Of a DNA stretch of 64,000 bases, positions 1-12,827 are shown in pieces. The position numbers and the translations under genes are program-made. The DNA comes from Herpomyces periplanetae (lineage: Eukaryota; Ascomycota; Laboulbeniomycetes; Herpomycetales; Herpomycetaceae). Location of the stretch: positions 44,944-108,943 of the forward strand of contig WMKJ01000035.1 of assembly GCA_009733715.1 (NCBI GenBank), read 5' to 3'. The notes beneath the pieces are model-generated. The model was not told the origin of the DNA and made no database searches. It saw only the letters and a program-made list of their open reading frames with translations. Every line of letters starts with the position of its first letter. Within the stretch, counting starts at the first letter, position 1.

Positions 1-2438
1 TCGTCTAGAACTTCCTCAAAGTTTTCCATTATAATACGCATCAGTCATGTGACCACGTGCTAAAATCGTAAACCATATGGACTGATTTTGCCACATCCAA
101 CGCACTCCTTACGCTATACAACACAAACGTTTTTAACACATACTTTGAAATGGTAAAACCGTTAGACACTCTGTCGTATACATTATATTCATAATAGCGC
201 CGTACTGTGTGACGGATTTACGATTTATTAAACACCACAGAGCGCAATATTTAGTATATTTTAATGAACTTGTAGCTAGAGATATTAAGTTTTACCCGAA
301 ACTTGACAATTTTCAAAGTAAATTAAGATTCACATTAAACTTAACTATATTATTAAACTACCGACAACTCGATTAAACTTGAACAGGAAAATCCAACTTA
401 CACATGCACACAAAGAATTTAACTAGAATCATCCATTCCAATTTGTCGTTAAAATATCATTCTTTTACATAAACAATTAGTCGATCTGCAGCTTGTTAAT
501 CAACCAAATATACTCGGTATCCTAAATCTCTTGTCAACCTCAAGATCTTCCAGTTTCGTTCTCGGACAAATGTACACCATGTATTCTATTAAATTCTCCA
601 AGCTAGTGTGAATTTGTCTATGTTCCTGTTATTTTTATGGCTACACTAATGTATAACACAAACGTAAAAAATTACCCAATTAAGCCACTTTCCACCCGAG
701 TATAACTCCAGCGTAAACTACCTTCACTGTACAATGTTTAACGTTAAGTGTACAGATTGAACTGTCTTTCATCTAATTCTGCCAACTTCGGCAAACCCTC
801 TTCAGAATTTCTCTAAACCTCATTACCCCTATTTCCCCAGACGAAATTAACACCACTAAGCATTGTATGGCTCCTTCCTAAACTGGTCAATTCAAAAATT
901 GTGTCGCTTCTTTTATGAAATTCTTCACTCATTAACAATCTACTGGGTCCCCACATAACTTTTACCTTATAAAATTTTCTCAACTCTACACCCTATCCAA
1001 CCATCTCACCATCCTTCTCAAGTTATTTCCTAAATTGGAAATTTTCATCCGAGTGGACTTGTCTGCAATTGGTAACGTCTGCGTGAATTTTCAATTTATA
1101 TCCTAATTCCGTAATTTATATACCCGCGTTTTATTACCATACCGCCTCATTTATTCGATTATCAAACCTTTTTCACTATTCGTCTAACCAATGATGTCAT
1201 AACCCTTGTAATATATCTTTCCTTTTGATTTCTTCATTTCCTTAGCAGTGGTCGAGTGATCGTGTAATTGCGTCAACGTTATTTTTCTCCCGCATAGTGA
1301 ACAGGTATTATCGTTGAAATATTCATTTATATCCACCCCTCTGTTGGTATTAAGACTTCTGAATCCTATTCCATTCATCATCGTAACCTCTCAAATTAAT
1401 GGGATCATCTTCTTAACCCACCCTCATATCTTCCACTCACCGCATTTCCAACTTCCTCCCGCTTTTATACCCGTTAAATTTATATCATTACTACTCTACT
1501 CACATTTTATTTTCTCGTCAATTTCCCTTCATTTTTACCTTTTTTCCCTCTTCACCTCCCCATTATTTAACCTTACTACTCTCACGTGAACCATTCCTGT
1601 ATGCCATTAGTATCGCTTCCATTCCGATTTATCACCCTTCTCTCCCCCTCCCATCCCCTCTTCATGCTTGCCCACTCCTCCACCCACACAACCCTATTCA
1701 AACGCGTTAACTCCCAACTCATTTCAACTATACTCCATCGTAACTTCTACTATCCCTGGCTTACCCTTCATCGTGCCTACTGTTTTTGGCATGGGAAATC
1801 ATCGGACTTTAGGTTAACTCTTTCCATGTCTCAACATTGAACAACCTGACGCCTCAATTGGATTATATAAAGGTGTGCACGGCCCCCTCTCTTTCTTCCA
1901 TCTCTTCCCATAATTTTCTCCTCTCAAGGCCACATCTCGTTTCCATTTTTCAAATCGCTTCCATACATCCTTTTTACAATCATCTTTTACCTTTCCATCC
2001 AAATCCCAACCCTCCCCCTCTTTTTCCTATTCACCTCTAAAATTACGTTTTCCTCCTGCTATACACTTATTATTCTCAGTTTTCACTTTTTTTTCCCCTA
2101 CCACCATCGTTACTTTTCCCCCCACGTTATCACACTACTTTCTTCCTCACTACCTCTACTTTTTCTATTCCACCTTAACAATTTTTCTCCCTACCTCATC
2201 CCTCCTTTCATTTATCTCGCTATCTTTCTTTTCCTCTTTTTACCCTATTCATTTATATCGTTTTTCATTCACTTCTGTCCTTCCATCTTCCCCTCTATTC
2301 GACCTTATTTATCCACGCCTCCCTGCTCTCTCCTCACCTCTTCCATTTTTCTTCATCACATCCGTCCATATTTTCCTTTACTTCATGTTTCGACTTGCTC
2401 ACACCCCAATCCTCTAATTTCTTCAAAATTTTACTCTA
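1..2438. other. gene-free interval, pyrimidine-rich towards the tricalbin start
   Basis: No convincing coding region is visible on either strand. The first ~1.4 kb is AT-rich with no recognisable gene. From about 1400 to 2438 the plus strand becomes strongly C/T-rich, with runs of cct, ttc and ctt leading up to the tricalbin ATG. The short open frames here are low-complexity readings of this tract. It probably holds the promoter and 5' leader of the downstream gene. Confidence 0.6.
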
Positions 2439-5400
2439 ATGGCATCACCCCCGCAGTTCATACCATCCACTCCTCCTGATCTCCCCGTTGAAAATCTTAA
2501 TCCTAATTTCGTGGCTTCTCCTCTACCAAACATTCCTGTGAACGAAGCTACTCCCGCTTACTCCGCAAGCCTCGAAAAGAAAATCCTCCATGATGCTCAG
2601 CAGGCAGGCGTCCCCGTTTACCATTTCAACCCTGATGCTACGCCCGCCCAAAAATCTGCTCAAATCGAAAATGTACGAAATGTTTTCTTCCATATCTCTT
2701 CCCCTCCAAAACCGCCCTTCCTCCCTTTACGTTGTTCTCAATCTTATTCTTCTCACACCGTGTCCTTCCCATATCAATACTTGTGTAATCATACATTTAT
2801 TTTGCTGACTTTCCCTCATCCAGGCCACGCCAGCCGACATTATACCCAAGCTTGATCCAAAAGCTGCCCCTCTAGTGTCGGATAATGTATGTACGCTGTT
2901 CTAACTCTTGAATTTATCGTAATGCCTCTTACGTCATCGTACCCTGTTTGCTCATTTCATCAACTGCTTTCTAGGCCGAGGAAGGTAACACCACAATATT
3001 GTCTAACCCACCACCTTATTCTTCCGCTGTTCCTCCCACCGAACCTCCCTTTGATGATGAAAAGGCTTGGCAAAAAGTTGGTTGGGCACCGCGTTTTGGC
3101 ATGCCCAAACTCGAGGGTGAAGAAGCCAATGTCACACTGCTCGATGACCAAACATACTTGGAAGGCAAACTATCTGATAAATTCTACGGTGATTGGTACC
3201 AAAATACTGCTGTAATTATATTTTCATGCCTTGTTTCATGGATTGTTGGAATGCTTGGTGGTGGTCTCGGTTGGATATTAATTCTCCTAGCGTTTGCCGC
3301 AACCTACTATCGAACGTCTATACGCCGCGTTAGGCGAAACTTTCGGGATGATATTAATCGAGAGATGGCTAAAAACCGTCTGGAGACAGACACTGAAACG
3401 TTGGAATGGATTAACAGCTTTCTAGTAAAATTTTGGCCAATTTATGCACCCGTACTGTGTTCATCAATTGTCAACTCTGTTGATCAGGTTTTGTCCGATT
3501 CTAAACCCGCTTTTCTTGAAGGTCTTCGCTTGAAAACTTTCACTCTAGGATCCAAACCTCCACGCTTAGAACATGTTAAAACTTATCCGAAAGCTGAAGA
3601 TGATATTATATTAATGGACTGGAAATTTAGTTTTACGCCCAATGATCTTACGGACATGACTTCTCGTCAAATTAAAGTAAAGACAAACCCAAAAGTGGTG
3701 CTAGAAGTTCGTGTAGGCAAAGGCGTTGTTAGTAAAGGGAACGATATCATTGTTGAGGATATGTCGTTTTCGGGATTAATGCGGGTGAAAATCAAGTTGC
3801 AGTTAGCATTTCCTCATATCGATCGAGTAGAGATCAGTTTCTTGGAGCGTCCTGAGGTTGACTTTGTTTGCAAGCCAGTGGGAGGTGATATGTTCGGAAT
3901 GGATATCAACTTTATTCCTGGGTTGCAAAACTTTATACTTGAGATAATTCATAGTTCGTTAGCCCCTATGCTATACGATCCTAACGTTTTCCCCATTGAA
4001 GTCGCCAAAATGTTAGCAGGAAACCCTGTTGATCAAGCGATCGGTGTATTACAGGTTACATTTCATAATGCCGAGGGACTTAAAAACTCGGATAAGTTTT
4101 CTAGTTCAATGGATCCATATGCGATCGTCAGTATTAATAATCGGACAGAGCTGGGCAGAACCAGAATTATTCATGAAACCAGCAATCCACGTTGGGGAGA
4201 GACCATTAACATTGTGGTTAACAGTCTAAAAGATTCTCTTACTTTGCCCGTATGTGATTATAGTGGACTGCGAAAGGACAAAGTTTTGGGCATTGCGACA
4301 TTTCCACTCGAGAGGCTTGAGGATGAACCGAATGTAGAGGGTGAGATTTTAACCGTACTTTCCAACGGAAAGCCAAGAGGTACTGTCTGTGTCGACGTTC
4401 GATTTTTCCCGGTTTTAGAACCCACTAAGTTACCTGATGGAACGGAAGAGCCACCCCCAGAAACGTCCACTGGAATCGTAAGATTTACGGTAGAACAAGC
4501 CAAGGACCTCGATGGGTCAAAAAGTTTAGTGGGCCAACTCAACCCTTATGCTGTTTTATTATTGAACGGAAAGGAAGTTCATACCACGAAGAAGCTAAAG
4601 CGTACCAATCAGCCTATATGGTCCAATGGATACGTTGATATACTGATTACCGATCGAAATACAGCTCGGCTTGGTACAGTAATTAAAGATGATCGGAATT
4701 TGGCGGCAGATCCTGTCTTGGGAACTTATGACATCAAGTTAAATGTCTTGTTGAGTTCTATGTTGAAAGGCAGTGAGTGGTTTAACCTTGCTGGGTGTAA
4801 GCAAGGTCGAGTCAAAATGCTTGCTCAGTGGAGACCGGTTGCCCTGAAAGGAGATATTTCAGGCGCCAGTGGATATGTTAATCCAATTGGAGTGATGCGC
4901 ATCCATATCATTCGGGCGAGAGAACTGAATAATGTTGAAACTTTTGGAAAAAGTGACCCATACGCTCGAGTTTGTGTTTCTGGGATTCAGCGTGCAAGAA
5001 CTGTAACGGTTCAGAGTAATTTGAACCCAGAGTGGGATGAAGTGTTTTATATTGCTGTACGAAGTATTCGTGAAAAGTATGTGGTTGAGGTGATGGATGA
5101 AGAAAATGTTGGTAAGGATCGGGTTATTGGGTTTTTGGAGTTGGAAGCCCAAAAATATTTAAAGAAGAAAGATGATGAATCGACTTCAGATCACGCAGGC
5201 AACTTCATGGTTTACCCACCGGAACTATTAAGTGAACCATTACGAAGTGGGAGCCGGGGACATACTAAAGGCTTTATGGATTTGAGTGTTGCATTTTACC
5301 CCTGTATTCCAGTTAAGGATGCTTCCGAGGCTGACAAGGAAGTTAAGAAAGATGGGGCCACTGACTCTTCCGCTCATGATGCTAAGCCGGTGGCTAACAC

Positions 5401-7243
5401 TGAAGTACCCAAACCCGACGATAGTTCAAATACCCAAAGACCCATTTCAATGGATAGCGCGGAAGAGGATGCAGCAGCGGCACCAATTTCACCATTATCA
5501 CCAAAGGGTTCTGTAGTGTTGTCACGTTCGTCATTAGCGTCAAACTTGGAGAAAGTGGAAATAACGCCAGAGAATCTGAAAGACTTTCCTTGTGGTTTTG
5601 TGGTTTTTACAATTTCAGATGTTCAAGCTGGTTCATCGAATTCATACCTTCAAATTTTGGCTGATGATAATGCCTTCCCATCTTACACAAGCCAAAAAAT
5701 TAAAAAGTCTCACCAAATTATTGGTGACACAGGGGAGGTAATGATTCGAGAACTTGAATTTTCGGAGCTGACCCTACGATTAGTGGGATCACACGACAAT
5801 TCAACTAGCGCGGATGACGTTTTGGCGGTTCTTAAAGGGTCGACATATGAAACTCTACGAAAATGTTTGTCGGAACCTTCTGCATTTACTCTTCGGAGTT
5901 TTGATGGTCGTGATACGAACGTCACAATATCCCTTAAGTATTTGCCGGTTGATATGGTGCTGGACCCATCAGAGTCATTTAATAATCAGGGAGAATTGAG
6001 AGTTAACGTCATAGATGGATCGGATTTGCCAGCTGCAGATAGAAATGGTTTTTCGGATCCGTTCTGTAAATTCATGCTTAACGGAAAACAAGTTTACAAG
6101 ACTAACAAGTGTATGAAAACGCTTAATCCAGCGTGGAATGAGAATTTCACCGTTCAAATTAAATCTTGCACAAATGCAGATTTTAATGTCCAAGTTTTCG
6201 ATTGGGATTTCGGCGATAAATCGGACTTTTTGGGCAAAGGGGATATTAACTTGAAAGAAGTCCAGCCCTTTAAAAAACAAACGTTTGATATTCCCCTTGA
6301 TGGAAAATCAGGATCTGTTCGATTAGGTCTTTTATTCCGGCCAAGTTACATTGTTCGGACTCGTCAATCAAGTTCAACGTTTACGGGTACATTTGTTCAA
6401 CCTGCTAAAATTGTTGGCGCACCTATTCGTGGAGTCGAAAAGGGCGTAAATATTGTCGGTGGAGGAGTAGCTAAAGGAGTTAGCTTCTTAGGTCGTGGGT
6501 TTAAGAATCGACGTAAAAGTCGGTCAAGTAATGAGGATATGCCTGATACGTTAAACGTTAGTACAGGCATGGGAGCTCTAGGTAATCCCAATTTAATGGA
6601 AGATCGTTCCCGTACAGTTACGCCTACTCATGAATTATTGTCTTCGCCATCGGCAGCTGATACACAATTTCGGAATATATCTGTGAGCGGTCATACTCCG
6701 TCAATTTCATCTCAAGCTGGAATTGCGCCTTCATTAACGGTGGAATCTGGATCGTTAATATTGACACTGGTATCAGCTACTGGATTCCCCCATGGAATTA
6801 ATTTACGTGTGCAATTGTTTTCTTTAATTCCAAAGGGAAAAGATTCTGTTAAAGTGAAAGAAATCCACAAGACCAAGGCAGTTAAGGTTACTGATAATGT
6901 GTTGATGTGGCCAATTGATTCTGAACATGCAAAAGTACATGCTACAACCGATACACAATTTAAACTTGTGGCAAAAGATCATAGTACGTGGAAAAGCGAT
7001 GAAGAAATAGGGGAAGGTGTATTTTACGCCGATGATCTGGGAAGCAGCAGCGATAAGGTTGTTAACGTTGGACCTGGTCGAATTGTTGTACGAACCCGTT
7101 TCATCCCTAATTCGGGAAATGGTGTAGATGATAACTCGCTTTCAGGAGCTACTACAGCGAACAGTCCCCCCCGAGGGTTGCGTAAATTTAGCGCCATGAG
7201 GGACAGTATGAATCGCGATCGCAGTGTTACTCCCGGAACTTAG
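2439..7243 (+). CDS. Tricalbin-like ER-plasma membrane tether (SMP + multiple C2 domains)
   Basis: Three exons: 2439-2672, 2824-2886 and 2975-7243, with GT-AG introns of 151 and 88 bp in phase 0. The product is 1521 aa, close to yeast Tcb3 in size. A hydrophobic ER-anchoring hairpin lies at about residues 178-210. It is followed by an SMP lipid-transfer domain (about 241-440) and C2 domains beginning near 457, 599, 739 and 1105, with a degenerate C2-like segment near 1358. C2 hallmarks such as GKSDPYARV, NPEWDE, GFSDPFCKF and NPAWNE are visible; the first two C2 domains keep fewer acidic ligands. Tricalbins, like animal extended synaptotagmins, tether cortical ER to the plasma membrane and move lipids in response to calcium. 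The ATG at 2439 is chosen because exon 1 then splices in frame twice. The proline-rich N-terminus and Ser-rich linkers are poorly conserved. Assignment to one of Tcb1, Tcb2 or Tcb3 is not possible. Confidence 0.93.
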
Positions 7244-8491
7244 TTGTGCCTGCACGAATACATAATCTTTCAGCCAAAGGGATAAACCGCTTTTTTTCTA
7301 GTCCTGTTAACTTATTAAGACTTAGCCGTGTTAGGATGACGATAATTTGTACCCAAGTGTGTGGATGCTTTCACATGGGCATATAAGTACACGGTTTGCA
7401 TGGATTAAAGCTAATTGAATTGTTCTATTAACAAGCTTTAACCCTTGAGGCTAATAGAGTTGGAGTATACAGTTAATATTCCTGATTAGTCTCCTTTATA
7501 CCGCAGGGATAAATCGATCGTATTCATGAGTGAAATTAATGCATGTATTTTGTGACTTAAATTCTTGTCTACGGTTTGACGAATTTACCCTTTCCAATCT
7601 TCCTTGAACATGTTTCAAGTTAATGAATTGTGTCCACTTTAATCTTACTTAATTCAGTTCATAATTCACCCTTACTGATTTAATTACGACATTACATTTG
7701 TGTATAATGAACTTATTAAGTGAGTAAGATATAAGCATTTTGCCTTTAATTTTTTAAATCTGATACCCTTTTGTTTGGCCATAAAGGTATTTTTCTTCCG
7801 TGTGGTTTACCAGTTGTATGCGTGAGAAAAAGGTGTGGCCAATGTTGAATGGGACTGGAGTAATGTTATCTGCGTACAAATTAATCGTAAGGGAAGTTAA
7901 GTATCTGGGACGGGGGTGCATGTAAGTGAAAAATTTACGAGAAATATTCTCACTTAGGCGCACGCCCAAGCAAACGCACGAACCCAATAATCCCGCAAGC
8001 CATTAAGTCGTACACTTCCCACACCAACACGCTGCGCCTTGGACAAGCCACGTGAAAAATCTGAAACACAGTGGCGCAAGTAGGTGGACTGTGGCACATG
8101 GCGGCACCTAGTCTGTTTCATGATTTGCGAGAAACGCCGGCAATAATCTGAACTTTACACGTTTTCGGGAAAACTTAGGTTAGAAGAGTGGGATGGGGGT
8201 ATAGAGGTTGTGCAGATATTTCTCTTGTGGTTGTAGGGTAAAAGAAGGGATTCCTGGGTACAGGGAAGGGAGGTTAGCTAATGGGGGATCATACATGGGA
8301 ATGCGTATGGGTGTATATATGGGTTTATATGTATACATATACGCATACGAATGTATAAAATTGAATATACACGAATCGTCTAAGCTTAACAAATGTATAA
8401 ACGCACGCAAATTTATGCACATATACAAGAATATTAACTTGGCCAGAGATGGTGCACAAGGATAACAGATAATCAGGGTAATTAGTATTGG
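7244..8491. other. convergent intergenic interval between tricalbin and COQ1
   Basis: Both flanking genes end here, so the interval should hold two 3' UTRs and polyadenylation signals. I see no gene. Around 8300-8430 there is a run rich in ATGTATA, TATACATA and CGCATACG, which is alternating purine-pyrimidine and open by chance in several frames. Confidence 0.5.
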
Positions 8492-10123
8492 TTACTTTCG
8501 ACGATTCAGTACTAAATGACACATTTCAATTAATGCAGCCTTTCCGTCACTCTCGGGGAATCCATTTAGAGCTTGGATAGCTTTTTCAGTATAATCTCGT
8601 GCTAACGATCTCGTTTGCTCGAGTCCACCACTCATCATGACTAGGGTACGGGCCTAAATGATGGTTGAACGTACTCACGTTACTCCATGTTAAAATGAGG
8701 GGAGAAAAGTTGGAAAGAAATTCACCCGTACACTGCAATGCTATGTAGAATTAAATACCATAAAGTGGGAGGTTTAACTTACCTTTTCTACGTCACCATC
8801 GCGTGAAAATTTTCTCCCGATTAATTCACCCAACGCATGATTATCACGCCAGGCAAAAAGTATCGGTGCCGTTACCAAGCCTAACCGTAGATCAGAACCG
8901 GCTGGCTTTCCCAAGTCTTCACTGTTGTGTGTATAATCCAGTAAATCGTCAACTAACTGGAAGGCTAAACCTAAATTCTTGCCAAACTCATAGGATCTCT
9001 CAACTAAATCCGGCGATGCCTGCCCTAATAATGAAGCAGCCCGACAAGATTTACTTATTAAACTTGCCGATTTTAGGTATGTTTTTTGTAAATAATATGC
9101 CAAAGCTTCTTCACTCCATACTGGGTGTGCTTCATGTGTACTAGCATGTTTAAGCTGCATAAATTCTCCTTCAACTAAGTTGGCAATTACTGACGCCAGT
9201 AGTTCCGTTACCTCTGGATTTCGCAAGCGCGCTAATGCCATTGAAGCACGTCCCAAGAGAAAGTCTCCCGCCAGTACGGCCATTTTATTGCCAAATTTCA
9301 ACTTCGCAGAAGGTTGGTTACGGCGTGTGCACGAATCATCAATTACATCATCGTGTAGGAGAGACGCCGTATGAATTAATTCCGTTATCTCAGCTAACCG
9401 ACGTTGAGAAGGTAGGATTCTATCTAACCACTGAGAAGAGTATTCGGAATCTAGTACTGATGAGTTAATGGTTTGTGAGAAATCGTTTGACGTTAAATCA
9501 TCGTGGAGGGGATTTGTATCTACGAGAACTTCATCTCGCGAAATTGGTGTATCAATATTCACATTTGTACGCACGAAATTATCCTTCTTTGGAGCATACG
9601 AAGCAGCACGGGAAATTAATAAGACTAAAGTTGGCCGAATAAATTTTCCTTCGGATAGTGTATAATATTTAGCAACACGATCTAGTAGTGGATGACCGGA
9701 ACCAAGTAAACATCTAACTTGTTTAGCAAGTGATTTTAACTCTCCGGCCACAAGATGTAGCGGGTCAAAAGGTAAAGGAGATGTTGACGGTAATGGGTAG
9801 CCGTTTTTACTAACGTTAAATTGAGTTAACGATTTAACGAACGTGAAAACAGAATCCGATTTGGGAGAGTGTGAAAGCGGTGAGGAGTTCGTAGGGTGGT
9901 GAGATGATGATGACGATGATCGCAGTAACCTTTTTGCCAAGTGACGTTGATCGAATGGTCCGGTAACAGACTGCTTTAGTGCTACTTTAACAAGGGAATG
10001 TTGGGACGAAGGTATGAAAACTTTCACGTTCCAATGGAATTGTCGACTAAAGAATTTGGCATTACGAGAGGCATCAATCAAGCTAGATTTAAACCCAACT
10101 TTGAGGAAAGCTGGTCTAAGCAT
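8492..10123 (-). CDS. COQ1: Polyprenyl (hexaprenyl/solanesyl-type) diphosphate synthase, ubiquinone side chain
   Basis: Two exons on the minus strand: 10123-8783 and 8653-8492, separated by a 129-bp GT-AG intron (phase 0). The product is 500 aa. It is a trans-isoprenyl diphosphate synthase that builds the ubiquinone tail from IPP and an allylic primer in mitochondria. The first Asp-rich motif is in LLHDDVIDD (about residues 256-263) and the second in QLVDDLLDY (about 389-397), followed by KPAGSDLRLG. Exon 2 encodes the conserved tail with ALNGFPES and ends NRRK. The first ~100 residues are basic and Ser-rich, fitting a mitochondrial presequence. An insert of roughly 50 residues precedes the RRLAEITELIHTASLLHDD block; yeast Coq1 also carries extra residues there. 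Chain length cannot be read from the sequence. Confidence 0.93.
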
Positions 10124-11558
10124 ACTTCGCCAAAGGATTAACGGACATAAGGCAATTTCAATGTGACCATGAAAGATTTTAGCTCGTCAATCATGTATTC
10201 CTTTGTAAATTAAGCGTAGCGTGTGAAAATCTTCAGTCGCCGTTTATCATGATTATATATACGTGTATGTATTGTATGCCGGATGCAACAAAGCCGGAGT
10301 TTCCGGGGCCGGAAATTGTTCCTTCAACGAATAAGCTCTACGTAAATATACTGCCCAGAAGTTTAGCACGCATAACTCTATAAATGATGCGCAGCTATTA
10401 AATATAGTCGAATTAACAGAACATTTTAACTCTGATATCGAAATATCCTTCCCACAAAAATCCCCATCAAACTTACTAGTTACCACACTTAACCCAGCAA
10501 CTTAAAATTCCGCGTATAGACTCTAAATTTTCTTCATAAACTTTCTCCCCAGAGTGTCAAGCGCGCTTATACCGCAGTATAAAAAAAATCTATACACGTA
10601 ATGATTTACAATTCTGTTTCACGATATCTTTCTGCGTAACTTTTCTCGCTGGCTGCCATTTGCCCTGAAAAACCTCGCCAAATTTTGTATTGGATTACTA
10701 ATCCTATTTATGGTGAGGCAAGTTCCTATTTCGGATGAAGTTTCGTCTGAAGTCTGAATTGGTACGTTTCACACTTCGCATTCACACCCGCGTGCATGCG
10801 TCTCAACAAAATCCAGACGAATAATTCTCCGATCTACCTCATTCGAGTAATTGCCTATTCAAGTAATGTCAACCTGATACGTTCTCTTTGCTTAGGTAAT
10901 TGGCGGCAGATATTTTTCCAACTTTGGGCGATCGTGGAAAAAGTTTTTCTTCTCTTGTGCTTTACACAAATTTAATTCCCAAATTTTTGCTAACGCGTTT
11001 ACTGTGGTTAGTTTCAAAAGAAAGTTTAAGGCAGTGGAAAATTTGTACTTTGTTTTATTTCAGAAAGAGGAATTTTGGGATATTTCCCCTTGGTTAACCC
11101 ACTACGGCCCAAAAGTAGCTTCAATTTTCACTAATTTTTGTCCAGTTCTTTATTTATTTGTGCAAATTTATAATAATTAATCGTTTAAACGTTTAAACTT
11201 ACATATTAATCTATCAATTATTTTACGGTTGGTTAAACTTCGCCTTTCTACTTTCATTAAACGTGCTTTATGAAGTTTTTTAATGAAAATTTACCGGCCG
11301 CTTCGCTACAAATTCATGGTCTCTTATAGCTTGCCCAACCTAATCCTATGGTAGTTTCATTAACCAAAGTGTCGGCTTTGTTTGCACATAGATCAATTTC
11401 ACTCTGTTAAGATATCATTGAAAATTCTTAGCAATTGACTTAGAGCCTCGCCGTTCACTTTGGCAAACAAACGCAGCTAACTAGAGACTTGTACTTCTTT
11501 GTACACTCAACAAATTTGTGTGCACATTTTAGCTCGGTAACTTGTCCGTGTAATTGTC
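10124..11558. other. divergent intergenic interval between COQ1 and VMA12-like
   Basis: The flanking genes diverge, so both promoters must lie here. No supported gene is seen. The short frames at 10253-10486 (-) and 10900-11097 (+) have no recognisable domain. Confidence 0.5.
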
Positions 11559-12827
11559 ATGAGTTTTGTTAGTATTACGCCTGCTGCGGCTTTGGCCATT
11601 GAAAAATTTCACCAAGTTTGGGGTAACCGTAAGCCTTATCCTCCAGTACTGCAAAATATTTTCACCCAGTCCGAGTTTTATGATAGCAAAAAACCACCAA
11701 ATTCACCCGCTTCGGAGTTCACGAAAGCAGCCAGTGCACCCGATACTCCGGTCCATAGCACTAATTCACAAAATACAAAACCTCACAAAATATCACTGGC
11801 GGCCCTCACTTTTATCTCAGATTACCTATGCGACACTGTTAACTCTCAATCTACGTCAGACGGGAAACTTTACCAAGAATCGGAGTTTAGCCTGTCAAAT
11901 CTTCTCAAGGGAGCTACCATAAGTTTAACTTCCCTTGAACCAGCTTGTAATAGTGTAAGTAGTATTTGTTGTCTTAATATCCACTACAGCCAAACCCTTC
12001 AATACTTCTCTTATTTGCACATTTTGCAAAACTTACCAAGATCGCAAATCTTGTGGCCATAATTCGTCTTGTCGTGAGCTATAAAACTATTATTAGTTGT
12101 TTGGTTTATGTTCCTATCAGGACGTAGATCGCTAACCTTATTACCAATAATATTACCCTTTTAGTATCCGGAGCTATGTGGATCTACCTCCTGCTCATCC
12201 GATAAGTCCAACGACGGAAACAACTGGAAGAATATCAACTTGAAAGACTTTGAGCTTCGGTCTGGTAGTAATGCATTTCAAAAGAAATGCCGACCAATTG
12301 ATATTAGTTGGACTGGCCCTGATAAATCAAACGATACGAATGGACCTACGATGAACCAGGTGAAGAGGCAAATAGCAACGCTATTAAACATTGTAGTAAC
12401 AATTGTTTCATGCGCTTTTGCAGCGTGGTTTGCTGCCCGGCACAAACCTTACGCTGTACGTTTGAGTCTAAGTTTACTTGCAGCGTTGGTAGTTGGAATT
12501 GCTGATACTGTATTGTATTTGGGATATCTACGCCGGTTTGGAAAGGATCGAAACGGGAATAGAAAGGATAAATTGCACGAAACACGAGTGATTCTTGACT
12601 CATGGGTGATTGCACCGTCTGCGAGCTCAAGTTCACGGCGTAGTTCGAGCGTTTCTACAATGCAAACTAGCTTTTGTGAGAATGTTGGTGGTTGTGAAGG
12701 AAAAGAGAATGTTACTTTGACATGCTCCTCAAAACGTTCAATAGTAACCTCAACGGGCAACGACTGTGTGACTGATAAGGAAAATTTGGTTCGGAGACAA
12801 GCGCAAAAGATACGGGATGACGTTTGA
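11559..12827 (+). CDS. VMA12: Vma12/TMEM199-like V-ATPase assembly factor
   Basis: Two exons: 11559-11954 and 12165-12827, joined in phase 0, giving 352 aa. Vma12/TMEM199 proteins sit in the ER membrane and help assemble the V0 sector of the vacuolar H+-ATPase. The diagnostic part is NQVKRQIATLLNIVVTIVSC followed by a second hydrophobic segment (LSLSLLAALVVGIADTVLYL), giving two adjacent membrane spans with the family's VKRQ-type lead-in. The N-terminal block around HKISLAALTF and LLKGATISL also fits. The middle linker (start of exon 2, about 12165-12290) is poorly conserved, so the exact acceptor is less certain than the rest. The hydrophilic Ser-rich C-terminal tail makes the protein longer than the roughly 210 aa of yeast and human members. 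Confidence 0.75.

Noticed and set aside
8457-8484. GGATAACAG...AGGGTAAT, reminiscent of the I-SceI homing site
   Set aside because: The two halves are separated by extra bases, so it is not a site, and no homing endonuclease or intron is nearby.
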